Below, in pieces: positions 1 through 4,511 of a stretch of DNA of 5,328 nucleotides. The stretch is from Clostridia bacterium (GTDB taxonomy: Bacteria > Bacillota > Clostridia > Oscillospirales > Acutalibacteraceae): assembly GCA_900766945.1 (NCBI GenBank), contig CAAFXD010000127.1, positions 1 through 5,328 of the forward strand, given 5' to 3'. A model generated the notes under the pieces. That model was not told the origin of the DNA. It saw only the letters and a program-made list of their open reading frames with translations, and ran no database searches. Numbering within the stretch: position 1 is the stretch's first letter; each line of letters opens with the position of its first letter. Both the position numbers and the translations under genes were made by a program.

Positions 1-1052
1 CTCGACGGCCCTTTGCCTTGGTTGTTGAGTACCTTGTACGGCTTGATTTTGACATTGCCAAGGGTGTTGTCCGCCAAAATGCCCGCGACATGCGTGCCGT
101 GGCCGTAATCGTCCTCACAACTGTTTTCTTCGCCCGTACTGCTGAGATTAAACCGGTTCTCCAACAGCCTGCCCTCTAACAGTTCGTGGTCGGTATCAAC
201 GCCGCTGTCCAGCACGGCGACAACCAATTCGGGGAGCCGCATTTCTGCCAGCCGCAGTTTAATCGCCTCAAATCCGATTTGTTCGGAAACCCAAGACTGT
301 GCGGTGTCCCGTACCGTATACAGCAATTCCTCGGCACCGAGTTCCGTCCGGGTTTGGCTGTCTGCCGTTTCGTCCTGCATCATACGGATATAGTCCGGCT
401 CCACATAGTCCACTGTGGGGCAGTCCACATAATAGGCATATGCGTTTTTGGCGGCGGTTTCGGTATCGTACTGTAAAATATACAAATCACGATACCCGCT
501 GACGCATTCCGAGGCGCCCTGCAAGTCGATTGCGGAGGCGGATTTCACAATCAACCGTTTGGACTGAAACGCACGGTTCAGTAAAACACCGTCTTTTTTT
601 GCCTCGCTTACTGTGTAGCCGAAGGCTTCTAAAACCTCGGTGGCGGGCACAATACAGGTGTTGTTTTCAAAGCGAGCCTCGCTTTTTGCCGTGACGGTGT
701 ATGCGCCTGCGGCATTTTGCACATGTAATACGGCACTTTTGTTTTGCAGGTGCACGCTGGTGCTGCCGTCCGAAAACACGCCGATTTCACTGCCGGACAT
801 TTGGAAGGTAATCGGCAACGCGCTTTGCAAACTGTCTGCATCTACCGTGCCGTCGGGCGCGGTCTCGACATATTCGTCGGAAATAAAGCTGTTGCCCTGG
901 TCATAAGTGCGCACCATTTTCAAAAGGTCCGCGGTAAATGCAAACAAGCCGCCCGATTGCCCGTCGGATGCCGCGTAAGCCGAAGCACCCGCCGAACAGG
1001 ACAGCAAGCATAGGATAACAGATAATAAAACTGCAATAAAGCGTTTCAACAT
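1..1052 (-). CDS. Secreted subtilisin-like serine protease (peptidase S8), C-terminus beyond window
   Basis: Reading leftward from ATG at 1052, 350 codons stay open to the window edge. Residues 1-25 form a signal peptide: MLKR, a hydrophobic stretch, then ASAYA. An LLSC sequence at residues 16-19 also makes a weak lipobox possible. Residues about 105-165 resemble a copper-amine-oxidase-N-type surface domain (VPATEVLEAFGYTV). Residues about 166-220 resemble an I9 propeptide, ending in the typical VDYVEPDY. The catalytic domain follows, with Asp282 in VVAVLDSGVDTDH and His318 in DDYGHGTHVAGILAD. The oxyanion Asn and catalytic Ser lie outside the window, so activity cannot be confirmed. A ribosome-binding site AGGGGAG (1064-1070) lies 11 nt upstream of the start. 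S8 enzymes of this layout are secreted or wall-associated zymogens that shed their propeptide. Family assignment is firm; substrate is unknown. Confidence 0.93.
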   Translation of the reverse strand, partial: MLKRFIAVLLSVILCLLSCSAGASAYAASDGQSGGLFAFTADLLKMVRTYDQGNSFISDEYVETAPDGTVDADSLQSALPITFQMSGSEIGVFSDGSTSVHLQNKSAVLHVQNAAGAYTVTAKSEARFENNTCIVPATEVLEAFGYTVSEAKKDGVLLNRAFQSKRLIVKSASAIDLQGASECVSGYRDLYILQYDTETAAKNAYAYYVDCPTVDYVEPDYIRMMQDETADSQTRTELGAEELLYTVRDTAQSWVSEQIGFEAIKLRLAEMRLPELVVAVLDSGVDTDHELLEGRLLENRFNLSSTGEENSCEDDYGHGTHVAGILADNTLGNVKIKPYKVLNNQGKGPS

Positions 1053-1102
1053 ATGGTGATATACTCCCCTAACATTCCCGAAACCTTCCCAATTATGATA
1101 AT

Positions 1103-1131
1103 ACTATACTACAAAAATCGACATTGTGCAA
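1103..1131 (-). promoter_or_regulatory. SigA-type promoter of the S8 protease
   Basis: On the minus strand, TTGCAC (1126-1131) and TATAGT (1103-1108) are separated by exactly 17 bp. The -10 box matches 5 of 6 consensus bases and the -35 box 3 of 6. Transcription would start near 1096, leaving a leader of about 44 nt before the ATG at 1052. Its presence suggests the protease is transcribed independently of the dehydrogenase gene upstream. Confidence 0.55.
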
Positions 1132-1139
1132 GAGAAATG
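1128..1139 (-). repeat. CATTTCTCTTGC element overlapping the protease -35 box
   Basis: On the minus strand the 12-mer CATTTCTCTTGC runs into the -35 hexamer of the protease promoter. An identical 12-mer at 1992-2003 (plus strand) sits at the same register relative to the -35 of the operon promoter. This could be a shared regulator site or simple coincidence: a 12-mer match alone is not rare in 5 kb, and it is the matched position that is notable. Confidence 0.35.
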
Positions 1140-1185
1140 TTTGAAATCCCATATGCTTTATTCTTCTGAAATCGAAAAAAGGCTT

Positions 1186-1929
1186 TTATATCACTGCGCC
1201 GCCGTTGACCGAGAGCACCTGCCCTGTGATATAGGCGGCTTTTTCATTTGCCAAAAAGCAAACCGCGTCGGCAATTTCTTCGGGGCGCGCAAGCCGCCCG
1301 ACAGGCGTTTCCTCCGCGACGCTTTTGCAAATTTCCGTGCCCAACATCCGCATCATATCGGTGTCCACCGCGCCCGGCGACACCGCATTGACGGTAATGC
1401 CCGACGGGGCAAGCTCTTTGGCGAGCGCCTTGGTCAGCCCAATAAGCCCCGCCTTTGCCGCGGAATAATGCACCTCACACGCGCCGCCGGTTTCGCCCCA
1501 CATCGAGGCAATGTTGATAATTCGCCCGTATTTTTCGTGCAGCATACAAGGCAGTACCGCGCGTGTCATATAAAACGCGCCGTCCAAATGCACGGCAAGC
1601 ATTCTTTCCCAATCGCTGTTTGTAATGTCGGTAAACAGTTTTTGCTCGGAAATCCCCGCGTTGTTGACCAGCACCGAAACCGCGCCCATTTCCCGTTCGA
1701 TTTGCGCCGTAACAGATGTAACCGCCGCGCTGTCGGTCACATCGACTTGGTATGCGCGCGCCTGCCCGCCGCATTTCAGAATGTTTTGCACACAGGCGTC
1801 CGCCCCCGCTTTGTCGGTGTGATACAGCACCGCCACGGCAAAGCCTGCTTTGCCGAGCGCGATAGCCGTTGCCGCCCCGATGCCGCGCGAAGCGCCCGTG
1901 ACGGCGGCGATTTTTCGGTTATTTTCCAT
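1186..1929 (-). CDS. Short-chain dehydrogenase/reductase, FabG-type
   Basis: This encodes a 247-aa NAD(P)-dependent classical SDR. Numbering from ATG at 1929, it shows the Rossmann motif TGASRGIG (residues 11-18), DV (63-64), NNAG (89-92), the catalytic Ser142 in NIASMWGETG, the YSAAK motif with Tyr155 and Lys159, the SPGAVDTDM substrate/cofactor loop, and a terminal VNGG. FabG members reduce 3-oxoacyl-ACP in fatty acid synthesis, but the nearest relatives include many other oxidoreductases and no fab neighbours are present, so the substrate is left open. The position that usually holds the tetrad Asn (NxxG context) is His114 in VHLDGAF. The start at 1929 is preferred over an in-frame ATG at 1947: GGGAGG at 1938-1943 lies 8 nt upstream, and the FabG length fits. 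It ends TAA at 1186-1188. Confidence 0.95.
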   Translation of the reverse strand: MENNRKIAAVTGASRGIGAATAIALGKAGFAVAVLYHTDKAGADACVQNILKCGGQARAYQVDVTDSAAVTSVTAQIEREMGAVSVLVNNAGISEQKLFTDITNSDWERMLAVHLDGAFYMTRAVLPCMLHEKYGRIINIASMWGETGGACEVHYSAAKAGLIGLTKALAKELAPSGITVNAVSPGAVDTDMMRMLGTEICKSVAEETPVGRLARPEEIADAVCFLANEKAAYITGQVLSVNGGAVI

Positions 1930-1937
1930 AGCAAATG

Positions 1938-1943
1938 CCTCCC
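1938..1943 (-). promoter_or_regulatory. Ribosome-binding site fixing the dehydrogenase start
   Basis: GGGAGG on the minus strand, with an 8-nt spacer to ATG at 1927-1929. The alternative ATG at 1945-1947 would leave only about 8 nt of leader from the predicted transcription start, and it has only a poor AGGA site. Confidence 0.7.
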
Positions 1944-1961
1944 GCATAAAATCCTGTTTTC

Positions 1962-1990
1962 ATTGTAGCATATTTCTTTTGCATTTGCAC
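1962..1990 (-). promoter_or_regulatory. Extended -10 promoter of the dehydrogenase
   Basis: Minus strand TACAAT (1962-1967) is preceded by TGC, giving an extended -10 (TGnTACAAT). A weak -35, GTGCAA (1985-1990), lies 17 bp upstream. The predicted start is near 1955. It lies back-to-back with the rightward promoter at 2000-2028. Confidence 0.5.
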
Positions 1991-2003
1991 GCATTTCTCT
2001 TGC
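1973..2003 (+). repeat. Pair of TTTCTYTTGC direct repeats, 21-bp period
   Basis: TTTCTTTTGC (1973-1982) and TTTCTCTTGC (1994-2003) begin 21 bp apart, two helical turns, on the same strand. The first lies in the spacer of the leftward promoter and the second overlaps the -35 box of the rightward promoter. This geometry would suit a factor binding both sites on one DNA face. A third copy lies at the protease promoter. No protein partner can be named. Confidence 0.4.
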
Positions 2004-2028
2004 GGGCGGGCGAAAAATCCGATACAAT
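2000..2028 (+). promoter_or_regulatory. SigA-type promoter of the leader and four-gene operon
   Basis: TTGCGG (2000-2005) and TACAAT (2023-2028) are separated by 17 bp. The -10 matches 5 of 6 consensus bases and the -35 3 of 6. Transcription would start near 2035, giving a short 5' end before the leader ribosome-binding site. It is divergent from the dehydrogenase promoter, with the two -35 boxes 9 bp apart. Confidence 0.55.
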
Positions 2029-2061
2029 ACATATATATGCTATCTATCAGAGGGAGTTTTT

Positions 2062-2100
2062 ATGTTAAAGCGCTTACCGAACGACACGCCGTTACCCTAA
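2062..2100 (+). CDS. Putative 12-aa leader peptide MLKRLPNDTPLP
   Basis: A 12-codon ORF with the strong site AGAGGGAG (2049-2056) five nt upstream of its ATG, placed between a promoter and a terminator-like hairpin. It uses TTA for all three Leu codons, contains three Pro, and ends Leu-Pro-stop. A C-terminal Pro immediately before the stop is known to slow termination in some regulatory peptides such as TnaC. The ORF is too short for homology, so its coding status rests on signal quality and position. It would act in cis as a ribosome-position sensor for the downstream operon. I do not recognise the peptide as a described leader. Confidence 0.55.
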   Translation: MLKRLPNDTPLP

Positions 2101-2113
2101 CGGTTTTGTTCGG
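2077..2113 (+). promoter_or_regulatory. Nested RNA hairpin over the end of the leader ORF
   Basis: The outer arms CCGAAC (2077-2082) and GTTCGG (2108-2113) pair perfectly and extend by one G-U and one A-U pair. The inner arms CCGTTA (2089-2094) and TAACGG (2098-2103) pair around a CCC loop. The last eight leader codons and the stop lie inside this structure, so a ribosome reading or stalled at the stop would melt it. This is the layout expected of a leader-peptide attenuator. Confidence 0.55.
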
Positions 2114-2131
2114 CGAAATCTCTATTTTTCC

Positions 2132-2153
2132 AAAGCAAGCGCCTTGCTTTTTT
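2132..2153 (+). terminator. Intrinsic-terminator-like attenuator hairpin
   Basis: AAAGCAAG (2132-2139) and CTTGCTTT (2143-2150) form a perfect 8-bp stem around a CGC loop, with an uninterrupted T run 2148-2153. The stem has only three G-C pairs, so it may be a leaky terminator, which suits attenuation. It lies 31 nt after the leader stop codon and about 40 nt before the first operon start. Its AAGCGC (2137-2142) can instead pair with GCGCTT (2070-2075) inside the leader ORF, a possible antiterminator. Confidence 0.6.
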
Positions 2154-2172
2154 GTGCGGAATAGGATATGAT
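2144..2172 (+). promoter_or_regulatory. Weak internal promoter candidate before the PI-PLC gene
   Basis: TTGCTT (2144-2149) and TATGAT (2167-2172) with a 17-bp spacer. The -10 matches 5 of 6 consensus bases and the -35 only 3 of 6. A start near 2179 would give a transcript beginning at the GAGGTGAT site and bypassing the attenuator. The -35 is part of the terminator stem, so it may be fortuitous. Confidence 0.25.
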
Positions 2173-2179
2173 ATGCTTT

Positions 2180-2187
2180 GAGGTGAT
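2180..2187 (+). promoter_or_regulatory. Ribosome-binding site supporting GTG start at 2192
   Basis: GAGGTGAT is an eight-base match to the anti-Shine-Dalgarno complement. It lies directly upstream of GTG 2192 (8 nt from the GAGG core). It cannot serve ATG 2186, which overlaps it, nor ATG 2168, which precedes it. Confidence 0.6.
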
Positions 2188-2191
2188 GGCG

Positions 2192-3088
2192 GTGGAACAT
2201 ACAACGGTTTTGTCGGCGCTTTCGGGTGGGCTGTATCTTTCCGAGGTCAATTTGGCGGGCACGCACGACAGTGCAACGGCATACTGCGCTTTTCCGAAAC
2301 TGGCAAAATGTCAGGATTTGACCTTCCGTGAACAGCTGGCGCTCGGTGTGCGGCTGTTGGATATTCGCCTGTATCGGCGCGGCAAGCATTTTTACTTGGT
2401 GCACGGGCTTTCGGATTGCTATACGGACGACAGCAAGCGCGAAAAACTGCAATTTGACGAAGTGCTGGCTGTTTGCAAAGCATTTTTGCGCGAAAACCCG
2501 CGCGAAACGCTGGTGCTGAGCATCAAACAGGACCGCGGCCATTTTGAAACCGCCTTTTTTGAACAGTTTTATCATACATATATAGAGCCGGACGAAACAA
2601 TTTGGTATCTTGAAAACCGCGTGCCGCGCCTGTCGGAGTGTTGTGGAAAGCTCGTGCTGATGCGCCGCTGTAAACGCGCGGCGAATTTTCGCACGGCGCA
2701 AAATTGCGGGCTGGATTTTTCGGTGTGGGAAAATCAAAATTCCAAAACCGAAACCGCGCCCTGTGAGGTGGCGCTTTCAAGCGCTTGCATTGCCACGGTG
2801 CAGGACCGTTACCGCCTGCCGCCCGAAGTAAAATGGGCGCAAAGCGCAAAACCGTTTTTGGATACTTGTTGCCCGTCCCCGCGGCAGATTTGCGTGCATT
2901 TTTTGAGCACCTGCGGCGGTGAGGGTTGCCCTGCGGAAAACGCCCCGCTTGTCAATGCGGCGTTTTCGGCGTATCCGCTTTGTGAAGCGCATGCGCAAGG
3001 GTGGTTTTTGCTCGATTTCCCGACCGAGGACCTGTGCAAAAAAATTATGCTTTCCAATGCGGAAATTTACAAAGGGGATTGTGTATGA
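2192..3088 (+). CDS. PI-PLC X-domain phosphodiesterase, apparently non-secreted
   Basis: This encodes a 298-aa protein from GTG 2192; in-frame ATGs at 2168 and 2186 are alternatives. It matches the bacterial phosphatidylinositol-specific phospholipase C fold: LAGTHDSAT with His25-Asp26, RLLDIRLYRRG with Arg59, a second catalytic His71 in LVHGLSD, LVLSIKQD with a central Lys, and LLDFP near the end. The spacing His25-Arg59-His71 is close to that of His32-Arg69-His82 in the Bacillus cereus enzyme. Known members cleave PI or related glycerophosphodiesters to a cyclic phosphate without metal. Unlike secreted PI-PLCs, no signal peptide is present: the catalytic His comes only 25 residues in. There are 18 cysteines, also suggesting a reducing cytosol. 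Its stop overlaps the next start (ATGA). Fold is secure; substrate is unknown. Confidence 0.9.
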   Translation: MEHTTVLSALSGGLYLSEVNLAGTHDSATAYCAFPKLAKCQDLTFREQLALGVRLLDIRLYRRGKHFYLVHGLSDCYTDDSKREKLQFDEVLAVCKAFLRENPRETLVLSIKQDRGHFETAFFEQFYHTYIEPDETIWYLENRVPRLSECCGKLVLMRRCKRAANFRTAQNCGLDFSVWENQNSKTETAPCEVALSSACIATVQDRYRLPPEVKWAQSAKPFLDTCCPSPRQICVHFLSTCGGEGCPAENAPLVNAAFSAYPLCEAHAQGWFLLDFPTEDLCKKIMLSNAEIYKGDCV

Positions 3089-4050
3089 AAATCTTCGGAA
3101 TTGTATTGCTGTGTGTATTGGGCGTATTGCTGATTTTCCTTTTGCTGTTATGCGGGTTTATCTTTAACAATATTATTTGGCGCAAAACCATTCCCGTGCC
3201 GAAATGGATTGAAAAAATGATTGCAGGCGGCGGGATGTCACCCGACCGTTATCAGGACGATTTTGAAAAAGCGGCAGAAGTGTTTGATCATTTGCCGCAG
3301 GAAAAAATCACCCTGCACGCGCCCGACGGAGCAACGCTCAAAGGGCGGGTGCTCATCCCCGAAACGCCGAACGGCAGAACGATGCTTTTGTGCCATGGCG
3401 CCAGAAACTGCGGCAGAGGCGAATTTTGCTTTATGGTGCCGTGGCTTTTCGGGCAAGGGTACACGCTCGTACTGCCCGACCACCGCGGTTGCGGCGAGAG
3501 TGACGGCAAATATATGGGGTACGGTACGCACGAATCAAAAGACACTTTTTTGTGGGTGAACTACGCGAAAGCGCGATTCCCCGAAAACAGCATTTTCCTG
3601 CTCGGCGTTTCTTTGGGTGGGGCAACGGTGCTGATGATGAGCAGTCATGCCGACGACGACAAAATCAAGGGCATTATCGCCGATTGCCCGTACACCTCGG
3701 CGTGGGATGAATTTTCCTATCAACTGCACACCTCGTTCCATGCGCCGAATTTTCCGATTTTACATATCTGCGATTTGTACTGCCGCCTGTTTTGCGGGTA
3801 TCGCTTCAAAGAAGCGTCGCCCGTAGAGGCGGTTAAATCTGCCAAAAAGCCGATTTTGTTTATCCACGGCGCGTGTGATGATTTTGTGCCGACCTTTATG
3901 CAGGATATTTTGTATGACGCGTGCACTTCCGAAAAGGAAAAACTGACCGTGCCCGACGCGGTGCACGCAAGAAGTTATTACACGCATACCGAGCTGTATC
4001 AAAATGCCATTACCGCGTTTATGGACAAATACGACGGAGCAACCGAATGA
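3085..4050 (+). CDS. Membrane-anchored alpha/beta hydrolase
   Basis: A 321-aa protein that starts at ATG 3085, overlapping the upstream stop by 4 nt, with AGGGGA at 3073-3078 six nt ahead. Residues 4-31 are a hydrophobic N-terminal anchor without a clear cleavage site. The alpha/beta-hydrolase core has the oxyanion segment LLCHGARN (His104-Gly105), LPDHRGCGESDG, the nucleophile elbow GVSLGG with Ser176, the acid Asp265 in HGACDDFVP, and His294 in DAVHARSYY. This pattern belongs to the serine aminopeptidase S33/BAAT-like group, whose members are mostly esterases, lipases or acyltransferases. The substrate cannot be read from sequence. Position directly after a phospholipase-C-like gene makes a lipid or acyl ester plausible. 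Whether the catalytic domain faces in or out is uncertain; the positive residues after the anchor (RK, PKW) are compatible with a cytosolic catalytic domain. Confidence 0.9.
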   Translation: MKIFGIVLLCVLGVLLIFLLLLCGFIFNNIIWRKTIPVPKWIEKMIAGGGMSPDRYQDDFEKAAEVFDHLPQEKITLHAPDGATLKGRVLIPETPNGRTMLLCHGARNCGRGEFCFMVPWLFGQGYTLVLPDHRGCGESDGKYMGYGTHESKDTFLWVNYAKARFPENSIFLLGVSLGGATVLMMSSHADDDKIKGIIADCPYTSAWDEFSYQLHTSFHAPNFPILHICDLYCRLFCGYRFKEASPVEAVKSAKKPILFIHGACDDFVPTFMQDILYDACTSEKEKLTVPDAVHARSYYTHTELYQNAITAFMDKYDGATE

Positions 4051-4511
4051 AAACCGTATTGGAAACAACGGTGCGGGTGACCCCCGCCCAGGAAAAAACG
4101 AATATTATCCTGCCGTTTGTTTTGGAGCAAGAAGCACGGCAGTTAAAAATTATCTATTCCTATGCGCCGAAAAATTCGGACGGCGAAGCGGCGGCAGAAG
4201 CGGCGGAACGGTGCTTACAGCGTGATGCGGGCGCATATCGCGCCCAATACCCTGTGGCGGAAACCTTTTTGCCGCTGAAAAATTTGATTACGCTGTCTTT
4301 GGATGACCCGAACGGCTACCGCGGCGCGGCGCACCGCCAGGCGGACAGCCAAGTCCATATTGTAACGGAACCCACCGCCTCGCCCGGCTTTTTGGCGGGA
4401 AAACTCCCCGCAGGGGATTGGCGGCTGGTGCTCAATGTGCACGCGCTTGTCACGCCGTTTTGCGACTGCCGCGTAAAAATCGAAGTCGAGGAGGCGGTCG
4501 GGAATGAATAA
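4047..4511 (+). CDS. Beta-rich partner protein, resembles N-terminal domain of CehA/McbA-like PHP enzymes
   Basis: A 154-aa protein starting at ATG 4047 (ATGA overlap with the upstream gene; GGAG at 4036-4039 seven nt ahead). It has no signal peptide or membrane segment. Alternating hydrophobic stretches suggest a beta sandwich. Key segments are LEQEARQLKIIYSY (26-39), GYRGAAHR (90-97), SPGFLAGKLPAGDWRLVLNVHAL (112-134; note the PG, PAGDW core) and a final RVKIEVEE strand. From memory, the same GYRG-HR and PG-x-L/I-PxGxW signature precedes the PHP domain in single-chain CehA/McbA-type metallohydrolases. Here it is its own gene, with its stop overlapping the PHP start by 8 nt, so the two products probably assemble. 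The role is presumably substrate binding or scaffolding, which is inference. Confidence 0.8.
   Translation: MKTVLETTVRVTPAQEKTNIILPFVLEQEARQLKIIYSYAPKNSDGEAAAEAAERCLQRDAGAYRAQYPVAETFLPLKNLITLSLDDPNGYRGAAHRQADSQVHIVTEPTASPGFLAGKLPAGDWRLVLNVHALVTPFCDCRVKIEVEEAVGNE

Noticed and set aside
1140..1186. Terminator after the dehydrogenase
   Set aside because: On the minus strand AAAAGCCTTTTTT offers only a four-pair A-T stem, too weak to call. A 7-bp TGAAATC direct repeat (1142-1148, 1167-1173) looks like chance.
1126..1968. A 280-codon open frame on the plus strand across the dehydrogenase
   Set aside because: It is antisense to a gene with every SDR motif intact, its own translation shows no recognisable domain, and it has no convincing ribosome-binding site. 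It arises from codon bias of the true gene.
2168..2191. ATG at 2168 or 2186 as start of the PI-PLC gene
   Set aside because: ATG 2168 has no well-spaced Shine-Dalgarno, and ATG 2186 overlaps the GAGGTGAT site. GTG 2192 fits that site. The earlier starts remain possible.
2060..2737. A 225-codon open frame on the minus strand across the PI-PLC gene
   Set aside because: It is a shadow of the PI-PLC reading frame, with low-complexity basic composition and no domain or start signal.
3001..3084. N-terminal extension of the alpha/beta hydrolase from ATG 3001
   Set aside because: It lies wholly within the PI-PLC coding sequence, has no ribosome-binding site and would place 28 polar residues before an N-terminal anchor. 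ATG 3085 has AGGGGA and the ATGA overlap.
3921..4046. N-terminal extension of the 154-aa protein from ATG 3921
   Set aside because: It overlaps the conserved C-terminus of the hydrolase in another frame. ATG 4047 has GGAG at good spacing and the ATGA coupling seen elsewhere in the operon.
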